The position numbers and the translations under genes were made by a program. Shown here one piece after another: positions 17,335-24,923 of a stretch of 64,000 nt of DNA (its first letter is position 1; each line of letters starts with the position of its first letter). The stretch is from Bog-756 sp963734395 (lineage in GTDB: Bacteria > Actinomycetota > Acidimicrobiia > Acidimicrobiales > RAAP-2): the NCBI GenBank assembly GCA_963734395.1, contig CAVTGY010000007.1, positions 1,240,001-1,304,000 of the forward strand. The letters are read 5' to 3'. The notes beneath the pieces were generated by a model. The model saw nothing but the letters and a program-made list of their open reading frames with translations, ran no database searches and was not told the origin of the DNA.

Positions 17335-17905
17335 TCGGACGTTGCTTCCCGCTGACGCCAAACACAGAGCTGCCGCCCGGGTCGGCGTGGTCCTCGACGC
17401 CGGCGACGGCGAGTTGGTTCCCAAACAGGGACTGCGCACGGGAATTGCGTGTGCCGAGTTCAACGGGGGTATCACCGACCGCCTGTTGACCGGGGCACTC
17501 GACCAGTTGGAAGAGGTCGGGTGCGATCTGGCCGACACCATCGTGGCCTGGGCCCCGGGTGCCTTCGAGCTCCCGGTGGTGGCCCAGGGACTGGCCCGAT
17601 CCGGCGCGGTGGACGCGGTGATCTGCCTGGGTGCGGTGATCCGGGGGGAAACCGGTCATTACGATTTGGTGGCCGGGGAGTGTGCGACGGGTCTCCAGCG
17701 GGTGCAGCTCGACACGGGCATCCCGGTGGTGTTCGGAGTGCTGACCACCGATACCATCGAACAGGCGCTCGAACGTTCGGGCCAGGGCGATGCCAACAAG
17801 GGGCGGGAAGCAGCGGTGACGGCGATGAGGATGGTGACGGTCCTGGACCTTGCCGGGTCCATCACCTTGGGGAGCCGGGTCGGTTTCGCGGTCGGAAAAC
17901 GCTGA
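17321..17905 (+). CDS. ribH: 6,7-dimethyl-8-ribityllumazine synthase
   Basis: Condenses the two riboflavin precursors to lumazine; the protein normally forms icosahedral capsids. The motifs are WAPGAFELPVVAQ, CLGAVIRGETGHYD and the long lumazine-synthase motif at 17731-17790 (GVLTTDTIEQAL, then AN.G.EAA). There are 194 residues. The first 30 residues, including RVGVVLDAGDGELVP, extend beyond the usual N-terminus. The gene overlaps ribBA by 14 bases and its stop overlaps hisG (TGATG). The next enzyme, riboflavin synthase, is not encoded nearby. Confidence 0.94.
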   Translation: MTSSDRTLLPADAKHRAAARVGVVLDAGDGELVPKQGLRTGIACAEFNGGITDRLLTGALDQLEEVGCDLADTIVAWAPGAFELPVVAQGLARSGAVDAVICLGAVIRGETGHYDLVAGECATGLQRVQLDTGIPVVFGVLTTDTIEQALERSGQGDANKGREAAVTAMRMVTVLDLAGSITLGSRVGFAVGKR

Positions 17906-18801
17906 TGCTCCGTCTGGTCCTGCCCAAGGGGTCGCTCGAACGCGCCACGCTGGATCTCTTCGCCTCGGCCGATCTCGCCGTGATCCGGTCGTCCGACGTC
18001 GACTACCGGGCCACCATCGACGACCCCCGGATCGCCGAGGTTCGCATCCTCCGCCCCCAGGAGATCCCCCTGTACGTGGCCGACGGGTTGTTCGACATCG
18101 GCATCACCGGACGCGACTGGGTGGAGGAGCGGGGCAGCCAGGTGACCTCGCTGGGCGCCCTGGCGTACTCGAAGGAGACACCCAACCCGATCCGGGTGGT
18201 CCTGGCGGTGCCGGTCGGCTCGTCGGTGTCCTCGGTGTCCGATCTGGCCCGGATCGCCACCGGGCCCGCGGGGACACTGCGGGTCTCGACCGAGTATCCC
18301 GAGCTGACCCAGCGTTTCCTGGAGGGCCACGGGGTGACGGCCGAGGTGAGCCTCTCCTACGGCGCCACCGAGGCCAAGGTGCCCGATATCGCCGACTGCG
18401 TGGTGGAGATCACCGAGACCGGTCGGGCCTTACGGGCCGCCGGGCTCGAGATCGTGGAGACCCTCCTCGTCTCGCACACCGAGTTGATCGCCAACCCGGA
18501 GGCGGCCGGAGACCCGGTCAAGCGACACCAGATGGACCAGCTGCTGACCCTCCTCCAGGGAGCCCTCGAGGCGCGGGGCAAAGTACTGGTCAAGCTCAAC
18601 GTCACCCCCGAACAGCTCCCCGGGGTCATCGAGGTACTTCCCTCCCTGCGGTCCCCGACGGTCTCCGAGCTGTTCGGTGGCGGTGGCTTCGCGGTGGAGA
18701 CGGTGGTGGCCAAGTGCGAGATCAACACCCTCATCCCCGCGCTCAAGGACCGCGGCGCCACCGACATCATCGAGCTGGCCCTGAGCAAGATCGTCCATTG
18801 A
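17905..18801 (+). CDS. hisG: ATP phosphoribosyltransferase, long form
   Basis: First and feedback-controlled step of histidine synthesis. It has the PKGSLERATLDL start, GLFDIGITGRDWV, the PRPP-type loop near residue 165 and a C-terminal regulatory ACT-like domain from about residue 215 (VKLNVTPEQLPGVIEVLPSL). At 298 residues it is the long, HisZ-independent class. Co-translation with ribH is implied by the one-base overlap. Riboflavin and histidine synthesis both draw on ribose phosphate and GTP or ATP, but the shared operon need not mean shared control. Confidence 0.94.
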   Translation: MLRLVLPKGSLERATLDLFASADLAVIRSSDVDYRATIDDPRIAEVRILRPQEIPLYVADGLFDIGITGRDWVEERGSQVTSLGALAYSKETPNPIRVVLAVPVGSSVSSVSDLARIATGPAGTLRVSTEYPELTQRFLEGHGVTAEVSLSYGATEAKVPDIADCVVEITETGRALRAAGLEIVETLLVSHTELIANPEAAGDPVKRHQMDQLLTLLQGALEARGKVLVKLNVTPEQLPGVIEVLPSLRSPTVSELFGGGGFAVETVVAKCEINTLIPALKDRGATDIIELALSKIVH

Positions 18802-18803
18802 GG

Positions 18804-19280
18804 ATGGCAGCGCTGACACCGGGGACCGGACCGTTCGACCTGGTGCCGGTGGGGCATGCACCCCTGGTCGGCGACGTGGTCGAATTCGACGAACCCAGGG
18901 GGCTGGGCACCATCGAGTACGGCCCCGGTGAGAGGTTGCCCTTCCACTGCACCGCGATCACCGATGGCTCCCGGCAGATCGCGGTGGGCACGGTGGCGGC
19001 CTTCGTGGTTGCCGCCGGCCGCCTCGGGCACCTCGAAGCACGATCGGTCCGGCCGCTGCCCGGCGTGGTGCCGCCCGGGTCGACACTCGACGCCTACTCC
19101 TCCCCGGTGGGGGAGTACCCATCGGATTACTCCAGCGAGGTTTCGGTTCCGGTGGCTTCGGATCCCACCGGGCCCTCCTCCGGTGGAGTCGTCGGGGATG
19201 AGTCCACCCCGCCGTCGGGAACCCCCGAGTGGGTGTCTTCGGACACGATCGGCCCACCCTCCGGCGGTTCGGGGGACTGA
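18804..19280 (+). CDS. cold-shock-domain-like protein with Ser/Pro-rich tail
   Basis: Residues 15-85 resemble a divergent cold-shock domain: VGDVVEFDEPRGLGTI, then LPFHCTAITDGSRQI, VGTVAAFVV and LEARSVRPL. The family is known in actinobacteria; the RNP-like aromatic motif is reduced to PFHCTAI. The start is ATG 18804, two bases after the hisG stop. The last 55 residues are low-complexity Ser/Pro/Gly/Asp. Their DNA (19127-19280) is also the C-terminal coding end of the MFS gene on the other strand. Nucleic-acid binding is inferred from the fold only. Confidence 0.75.
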   Translation: MAALTPGTGPFDLVPVGHAPLVGDVVEFDEPRGLGTIEYGPGERLPFHCTAITDGSRQIAVGTVAAFVVAAGRLGHLEARSVRPLPGVVPPGSTLDAYSSPVGEYPSDYSSEVSVPVASDPTGPSSGGVVGDESTPPSGTPEWVSSDTIGPPSGGSGD

Positions 19281-20788
19281 GGCCGGTCGGGACCGGCGTT
19301 GTCTTCGTCGGCGGGCAGGCCGGCGGGCGCGTCGTCCGATTGGTCCTCGTAGGGATTTCCGAGGATGTTCCTGGCCATATCGATTACTACGGCGCTGTCG
19401 GCGTCCTCCTCGGTGACCACGCCCAGGAGCGGGGCGGCCAACAGCCCGGTGACGATGCCGGTATCGGCCATCGATTCGGCCTGGACGACGCTCCACTCCC
19501 AGAGCCGCTTGACCATGTCGGGGCTGGAGGCGCGGCGGTCCGGATATTTGAGCCAACAGTTGACCGTCGCATGGGCGAGTCCGGTGGCGGCGGGAAAGAG
19601 CCAGATCAGCCGGTAGTTGCCGGTGGCGTCGATGACCACCGCGGCGATGTAGGCCAGGATCACGCTGCACAGGTTGAACGGAGCCAACAACACGCCCAGC
19701 CGCTCGCCGAGGCCACCGGCTCGCGGGAGCAACTGGAGGAGCAACGGGGCCATCACGATGAGGTAGGCGCCTACGAACGGCGCGCCGATGTAGCTCAACA
19801 CCACCGCTTGCCAGAGGTGGGTGTCGAAGTACTGCACCCCGGCCAGGACGGCCCCGACCAGGGGCGCGCCCACCGCCAACTGCATGGGCGACAATTTGCG
19901 GCTGAGAGGGATTCCGAGGCCGATCCCCACGAAGAAGATGGGCAGGCTGGTGGCCAGGCCGGCGATGGTCTGCGCGCTCGCTCCGGCATGGAGCACCCGC
20001 TGGAAGAACAGGATGGCCACGTACGCCGTCGACCCGACGCCCGACCAGAAGAGCAGCGAGCCGCCGATCAGCACCTTGGCGTTGGGCCCGGACAGGATCT
20101 CCGCCAACTCCTCACGGGTGGGTCGGGCCCGCCGGTTGCGATCGGCCTCGGCACCGTAGGTGGCGGTGGGAGCCTCACGGACCAGGATGAGCACGGCGAT
20201 GCCCACGGCGACCAGGATGACCGCGGCCACCTGAAAGGGCAGGTTCCAGGTGGAGGGGTCATTCTGCTTCCAGTGGGCGATGACCGTCCCCTTGATGGTC
20301 AGGCTGGCCAGCGTTCCCAACACGGTGGTGAGAAGGAGCGCCTTGATCCATCGGCTGCGCCCGAACACCTCGGGTACCACGGCCACGTTGGTGAGGGTGA
20401 AGACGGCCGATGCCTGTCCGGCGATCAGGATCATCAGCACCAAGAGCCAGTACCCGCCGACCACGGTGAACATCCAGGTGGCCGCGCCCATGATCATGAG
20501 ACTGAACGCCATGTACGGGATGCGCCGTCCCACCCGGCTCTGGGTCCGGTCGCTCAGCCTTCCGACCACGGGATAGGTGAGCCAACTGACCAGGCGGTCC
20601 GCGGTCAGGGCGAAGGTGACCGCCAGTGCTCCCGAGGCCCGCTGTTGCACGAAGAGGGTGATCACCACTCCCGAGATCGCCAGATTGGCCCGAGGCCCCA
20701 CCAAACCGATGGACAGGCCGATGAAGCTCCGGACCCGGGAGGCGTCTATCCCGGTGGACACGCCTTCAGACGCGGCCTCCTCGGTCAC
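19127..20788 (-). CDS. MFS transporter, sugar/cation symporter-like, with long acidic tail
   Basis: A 553-residue integral membrane protein. About twelve hydrophobic segments fall between residues 20 and 440. The loop GRLSDRTQSRVGRRIPYM follows the second helix, the typical position for the MFS/GPH family motif. Substrate is not predictable. After the last helix comes a soluble region of about 110 residues (VVTEEDADSAVVIDMARNILG, then an acidic Pro/Ser-rich tail). The tail is antisense to the end of the cold-shock-like gene. The GTG start overlaps the stop of the DUF1844 gene (GTGA), so the two are co-translated. Confidence 0.82.
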   Translation of the reverse strand: MTEEAASEGVSTGIDASRVRSFIGLSIGLVGPRANLAISGVVITLFVQQRASGALAVTFALTADRLVSWLTYPVVGRLSDRTQSRVGRRIPYMAFSLMIMGAATWMFTVVGGYWLLVLMILIAGQASAVFTLTNVAVVPEVFGRSRWIKALLLTTVLGTLASLTIKGTVIAHWKQNDPSTWNLPFQVAAVILVAVGIAVLILVREAPTATYGAEADRNRRARPTREELAEILSGPNAKVLIGGSLLFWSGVGSTAYVAILFFQRVLHAGASAQTIAGLATSLPIFFVGIGLGIPLSRKLSPMQLAVGAPLVGAVLAGVQYFDTHLWQAVVLSYIGAPFVGAYLIVMAPLLLQLLPRAGGLGERLGVLLAPFNLCSVILAYIAAVVIDATGNYRLIWLFPAATGLAHATVNCWLKYPDRRASSPDMVKRLWEWSVVQAESMADTGIVTGLLAAPLLGVVTEEDADSAVVIDMARNILGNPYEDQSDDAPAGLPADEDNAGPDRPQSPEPPEGGPIVSEDTHSGVPDGGVDSSPTTPPEEGPVGSEATGTETSLE

Positions 20789-21297
20789 CCGCCGGCGCCG
20801 GCGCCGGAATCATCGGGAGAGGAAGGGGCCCCGACCCCGTCGGGGTCCGGGTCGCTGATCGAGTCGCCGTTGATTCCCGCCGCCGATGCCGCATCGGCTC
20901 CGGCGCGCTGGGCGCCCTCGATCTGCACGTAGGCCAGCCGGAGCTGGCTGAGGCCGTCTTTGAGCTGATCCTCGGCGTCGCCCAGTCGATGCTCGAGGCC
21001 ACCGACCAGGCTCCCCAGGGCGTCGATGGCCAGGCGGGCCTGCTCGAGCAGCGGCGGCTGCTGGGACAGGTAGACCGCGGCCAACTCGAAGAGCCCGTAG
21101 CAGTGGTTGGCCACCACCACCTCGACGGGGGAACTGGCCAGTTCGGCGCGCATGGCCGCCATCTGTTCGGCCAGCTCTTCGGGGTCCATCTCGCCATCGG
21201 TGTCGCGGACCGCGCCACCGGCTGGAGGGGTGTCGCCAGGTTCCGAGGCCGGCGGTCGGACCGGTCGTTCGCCGTCGGGCGTCCACAGAGAGCTCAC
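20785..21297 (-). CDS. DUF1844 family protein
   Basis: The 170-residue protein has a helical core of about 90 residues recognisable as DUF1844: LAEQMAAMRAELASS, NHCYGLFELAAVYLSQ, LLEQARLAIDALGSLVGGL and LKDGLSQLRLAYVQ. Function is unknown. In many actinobacteria it neighbours infC, as here. The N- and C-terminal tails are Pro/Gly/Asp-rich. I chose GTG 21297 rather than an upstream ATG because TAGGCT on this strand ends seven bases before it. It is divergent from infC and co-transcribed with the MFS gene. Confidence 0.8.
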   Translation of the reverse strand: MSSLWTPDGERPVRPPASEPGDTPPAGGAVRDTDGEMDPEELAEQMAAMRAELASSPVEVVVANHCYGLFELAAVYLSQQPPLLEQARLAIDALGSLVGGLEHRLGDAEDQLKDGLSQLRLAYVQIEGAQRAGADAASAAGINGDSISDPDPDGVGAPSSPDDSGAGAGG

Positions 21298-21304
21298 GAC
21301 TGGT

Positions 21305-21310
21305 AGCCTA
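21305..21310 (-). promoter_or_regulatory. -10 element TAGGCT of the DUF1844 gene, overlapping a facing TAGCCT
   Basis: Read on the minus strand, TAGGCT ends seven bases before GTG 21297. On the plus strand the same bases shifted by one (21304-21309) read TAGCCT, a possible -10 for infC. The seven-base stretch TAGCCTA can thus act in both directions. Confidence 0.5.
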
Positions 21311-21496
21311 AAGCACTGATAGACGAGGAAGCGGAGTCTCCCAGGAGAGGCACCCACCCGGCCACCGTCCCATTCGGACGTGTGCGCCGGGTCGACGGAC
21401 CGGATGCCGACGCAAGTCGGCAAGGCCGGTGGTGGCTCCGCTCCTTATATGTAGGGCACGGGAGGTCCGTGAACCCGAAGACAGGGAGCGAATCGA
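21311..21496 (+). promoter_or_regulatory. infC operon leader with two strong hairpins
   Basis: This untranslated region of about 180 bases precedes infC. It holds a perfect GCCGAC/GTCGGC stem with a GCAA tetraloop (21406-21421) and a CACGG/CCGTG hairpin flanked by pairing GGG and CCC (21454-21476) just before the GGGAG ribosome-binding site (21484-21488). Leaders of infC-rpmI-rplT operons are bound by L20 or respond to IF3 in other bacteria. Whether this one does is inference; I see no match to a named riboswitch. Confidence 0.4.
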
Positions 21497-22171
21497 ATAG
21501 CAGCCACCGTCACCACCAATGAAACTCGCATCAACGACCGTATCCGCGCCCGCGAGGTGCGACTGGTCGACCCCGAGGGGGAGCAGCTGGGAATCAAGCT
21601 GTTGCCAGAGGCTCTGGCCATCGCCCGCCAACTCGATCTCGATCTGGTCGAGGTTGCACCCGGGGCCAATCCGCCGGTCTGCCGAATCATGGACTATGGA
21701 AAGTTCAAATTCGACGCAGCCCAGCGGGCCAAGGAATCGAGACGCAAGGCGGTTCATGTAGGGATCAAGGAGATGAAATACCGGCCCAAGATCGGTCAGG
21801 GTGACTTCGACACCAAGACCCGCCAGGTCGCCAAGTTTCTGGAGGAAGGCCACAAGGTCAAGATCACCATCATGTTCAGAGGACGAGAGGTCTTCCACCC
21901 CGAGCTGGGCAAGAGGATCCTCGATCGGATCGCAGAACAGATGGACGGCATGGGCAAGTCGGAGGCGGTTCCCCGCCTCGACGGCCGGAACATGGTGATG
22001 GTGCTGGCTCCTGACAAGCGGGCGAAGCAGTCGGCGGCGTCCAAGGGGACGGCTCCGGAGAGCAACGGCTCGGCCTCGACCGAGGAGCCGGAAGCAGCGG
22101 CGGGGAGTCCGATCCCGCCGACAGAATCGAGCGAGGCAGAGGGAGAGCGCAATGCCGAAGATGAAAACTGA
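21497..22171 (+). CDS. infC: translation initiation factor IF-3, AUA start
   Basis: Binds 30S subunits and rejects wrong start codons. The family N-terminus ETRINDRIRAREVRLVD is in frame. VCRIMDYGKFKF and the C-domain VKITIMFRGREVFHPELG follow. No ATG, GTG or TTG lies upstream of this conserved block within range. The first codon correctly spaced (eight bases) from the GGGAG ribosome-binding site at 21484-21488 is ATA 21497, giving 224 residues. E. coli infC uses AUU for autogenous control by IF3, and AUA would serve the same logic. The C-terminal 60 residues are an acidic Ser/Glu/Ala tail. It overlaps rpmI by 20 bases. Confidence 0.9.
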   Translation: MAATVTTNETRINDRIRAREVRLVDPEGEQLGIKLLPEALAIARQLDLDLVEVAPGANPPVCRIMDYGKFKFDAAQRAKESRRKAVHVGIKEMKYRPKIGQGDFDTKTRQVAKFLEEGHKVKITIMFRGREVFHPELGKRILDRIAEQMDGMGKSEAVPRLDGRNMVMVLAPDKRAKQSAASKGTAPESNGSASTEEPEAAAGSPIPPTESSEAEGERNAEDEN

Positions 22172-22346
22172 CAGTGGGGCGAAGAAGCGGATCAAGGTCA
22201 CCGGATCCGGCCGGCTGCGTCGCCGCAAGGCATTCCGTTCTCACCTGTTGGAGGGCAAGTCGAGCGTCCGTAAGCGCCGGCTCGGTCGGGAGACGGATTT
22301 TGCCCCGGGAGACGCCCGACAGGCCAAACGAATGCTCGGCCTCTAG
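22152..22346 (+). CDS. rpmI: 50S ribosomal protein L35
   Basis: The 64-residue basic protein carries the L35 signature KMKTDSGAKKRIKVTGSGR, then RRKAFRSHLLEGKS and a C-terminal ARQAKRMLGL. Position between infC and rplT is universal. The ATG lies inside the end of infC, and GGGAGAG upstream provides a ribosome-binding site. Confidence 0.97.
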   Translation: MPKMKTDSGAKKRIKVTGSGRLRRRKAFRSHLLEGKSSVRKRRLGRETDFAPGDARQAKRMLGL

Positions 22347-22536
22347 ACCAACGGTCGGCCGCTCGGCGGCTGGGTGTGGCCGGCCACGGTTGCGGGATCA
22401 CCGCATACCCGGTGGCGACAACCATCCGCCCCACTGAAGACACGCCGGAACCGGCGTACCACCGGGCAGGCCGGCATTCGCCGCTTCGCCACCCACGACA
22501 ACGTTTGACAGGCCCTATCACGAAAAGGAGCTCACC

Positions 22537-22923
22537 ATGGCCCGTGTAAAGCGCGCAGTACACGCCAAGAAGCACCATCGCGCCGTTCTCGAACAGGCGC
22601 AGGGTTACTACGGCAACAAGAGCCGCTCGTTCCGCGCCGCCAACGAGCAGGTCATGCATTCGATGCAGTACGCCTACCGGGACCGTCGGGCTCGGAAAGG
22701 TGACTTCCGCCAGTTGTGGATCCAGCGGATCAATGCGGCGGCCCGTCTGAACGGATCGAGCTACAGCCGCTTCATCGCCGGTCTCCACCGGGCCGAGGTG
22801 GAAGTGGACCGCAAGGTGCTCGCCGACCTGGCGGTGAGCGAGCCGGAAGCCTTCGCGTCACTGGTGGTGGTGGCGAACGACGCGCTGGCCAGCGCCCAGG
22901 CCAATGCCGAGGTCGGTTCCTGA
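22537..22923 (+). CDS. rplT: 50S ribosomal protein L20
   Basis: Early 23S-binding assembly protein. The 128 residues start ARVKRAVHAKKHHRAVLEQ, followed by QGYYGNKSRSFRAANEQVM and LWIQRINAAARLNG, all typical. An AAAAGGAG ribosome-binding site sits seven bases upstream of the ATG. The 190-base gap after rpmI is unusually long for this operon and shows no ORF. It may hold processing or regulatory structure, but I see no clear hairpin-terminator there. Confidence 0.97.
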   Translation: MARVKRAVHAKKHHRAVLEQAQGYYGNKSRSFRAANEQVMHSMQYAYRDRRARKGDFRQLWIQRINAAARLNGSSYSRFIAGLHRAEVEVDRKVLADLAVSEPEAFASLVVVANDALASAQANAEVGS

Positions 22924-23840
22924 CCCAGCAACTCGCTTCGACCCACCACCGGGTCCGCCGAGTCCGGCAGCTGCTGCGCAAGCGCAGCCTGCGCGCCTCC
23001 GAGCGGGCGCTGGTGGTGGAGGGGGCCGAACTCCTCTCGGCCGCAATCGCGTCGGGTGCCCCCGTCGAATCGGTGTATGTCGCTCCCGAGGGACAGGGCA
23101 ACCCGTCGGTGACCGAGGTGGTGGCGCGGGGACTGGCGGTTGGTGCCCGGGTGTTCGACCTCGCCCCCGGGGTCATCGAGCGGGTGTCAGATACGGTCAC
23201 CCCCCAGCCGGTCGTGGCCGTGGTGGGCTTCACCCCCGCCACCCTGGCCGATCTAGAGCAGGCGTCACTGGTAGTCGTATGCGTCGATGTCCGGGATCCC
23301 GGCAACGCGGGAACCATGATCCGGACCGCGGATGCCGCCGGCGTCGACGCGGTCGTCTGCTGTGACGGAACGGTCGACCCCACCAATCCGAAGACGGTCC
23401 GGGCATCGGCAGGGTCGCTCTTCCATGTGCCGGTGGTGGTCGGTGGCTGTGCGGCGACGATCGTCGAGCGGTTGCAGGATTCCGGCATGACGGTGGTCGG
23501 CACCCAGGTACGAGATGGGGTCGATTACACCAGGTTCGACTGGCGCCGGCGCATCGCCATGGTGTTCGGCAACGAAGCGTCGGGTCTGGAGGAGTCGATC
23601 AGGAGCCGTCTTGACGACAGTGTCTCGATCCCCATGGCGGGCGGTGCCGAATCGCTCAACGTGAGCATCGCTGCCGCCGTTCTCTGCTTCGAGGCGTTGC
23701 GCCAGCGTCGCGGTTCTGTCGACGTCGGGTGGCCTTCCCGGGGGTCCGGGACCCTTCGCTCTACGATGCCGGGAATGGAAGGAGCATCACCCGGACCCGG
23801 ACAGCAGCGGAGACCCGGCACCGGCGGCGTCGCCGGATGA
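22920..23840 (+). CDS. SpoU/TrmH-family rRNA 2'-O-methyltransferase, CTG start
   Basis: SAM-dependent ribose methyltransferase with the SPOUT trefoil knot. An N-terminal substrate-binding domain (VRQLLRKRSLRASERALVVEG) leads into the catalytic domain with DVRDPGNAGTMIRTADAAG (motif 1, Asn-Arg), VFGNEASGL (motif 2) and IPMAGGAESLNVSIAAAV (motif 3). The target nucleotide cannot be read from sequence. No ATG, GTG or TTG lies upstream of the conserved N-terminus; the only sensible start is CTG 22920, which overlaps the rplT stop as CTGA. About 40 tail residues past FEALRQR are low-complexity. The stop overlaps the pheS ATG. Confidence 0.88.
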   Translation: MTQQLASTHHRVRRVRQLLRKRSLRASERALVVEGAELLSAAIASGAPVESVYVAPEGQGNPSVTEVVARGLAVGARVFDLAPGVIERVSDTVTPQPVVAVVGFTPATLADLEQASLVVVCVDVRDPGNAGTMIRTADAAGVDAVVCCDGTVDPTNPKTVRASAGSLFHVPVVVGGCAATIVERLQDSGMTVVGTQVRDGVDYTRFDWRRRIAMVFGNEASGLEESIRSRLDDSVSIPMAGGAESLNVSIAAAVLCFEALRQRRGSVDVGWPSRGSGTLRSTMPGMEGASPGPGQQRRPGTGGVAG

Positions 23841-24900
23841 ACGATTCCGTCGACGTCGATGCCCTGGTGGCACAGGCGCGGGAGGCGGTTGCCGGTGCCC
23901 GCTCCACCGAGGAGATCCGCCAGGTTGCCGCCTCGGTTTCGGGAAAGAAGTCGTTGCTGGCCGAGGCCTCCCGTGGTCTGGCCGGTCTCCAGCCCGAGGC
24001 CCGCAAGGCGCTCGGGCAGCGTCTGCACGAGGCCCGGGTGATCATCGAAGGACTGGTCGAGCAACGCCGGATACAGATCGGCCAGGACGAGTTGGCCCGC
24101 GAAATGGCCGACAACCGCATCGACCTCACCGAATTCGTCAGCGGAACGGTGGCCGCGCCCCGTCGCCGGGCCATCTGCACTTGGTCTCACAGACCCGTGA
24201 TGCGCTGGAGGACGTCTTCGTCGGAATGGGCTTCGAAGTGGCGGAGGGTCCGGAGGTCGAAACCGATTGGTTCAACTTCGAGGCGCTCAACATTCCACCG
24301 GCCCATCCGGCGCGTGGGATGTTCGACACCTTCTATCTCGACCTCGGTGCGCCGGAGACCACACTGCTGCGCACCCATACCTCTCCGGTGCAGATCCACC
24401 TGATGGAAGCGGCGGTGGAGAACGAGAGTCTTCCCATCCACGTGGTGATGCCCGGGCGTTGCTATCGGCGAGACACGCCCGACGCCCGTCATCTGGCGGT
24501 CTTCCATCAGATCGAGGGCCTGGTGGTGGACCGGGGGATCACCTTTGCCGACCTGGCCGGCACCATCGAAGTGTTCACCACCGCCTACTTCGGCCCGGAT
24601 ATCCACTCGCGGCTTCGACCGGCGTACTTCCCCTTCACCGAACCGTCTGCCGAGTTCGAGGTCACCTGCACCATCTGTCATGGCGACGGGTGCCGAACGT
24701 GCTCGCAGACCGGGTGGATCGAGCTCGGCGGCTGCGGGCTGGTAGATCCGGCCGTGTTCGGCGCGGTGGGGATCGATCCCGAGGAATGGACCGGTTTCGC
24801 CTTCGGCTTCGGGATCGATCGCTGTGCGCAGATGCGCCACCAGATCGGCGACATGCGTGCCCTGACCGAGAACGACATCCGCTTTTTGCGTCAATTCTGA
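23837..24900 (+). CDS. pheS: phenylalanyl-tRNA synthetase alpha subunit, frame-disrupted
   Basis: Catalytic subunit that charges tRNA-Phe as an alpha2-beta2 enzyme with PheT. The N-terminal coiled coil (VAQAREAVAGARSTEEIRQVA) runs to about residue 100. The class II core follows: VFVGMGFEVAEGPEVE, RTHTSPVQ (motif 2 region), GRCYRRDTPDARH, the CTICHGDGCRTCSQTGW block, and motif 3 GFGIDRCAQMRHQIGD. Frame 2 passes into frame 1 at about 24166, where CGTCGCCGGGCC seems to lack one base: the true reading should give GHLHLVSQTRDAL. Both halves match without loss. Confidence 0.92.
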
Positions 24901-24923
24901 CGCTCGAACGCTGAGAGGATCCG

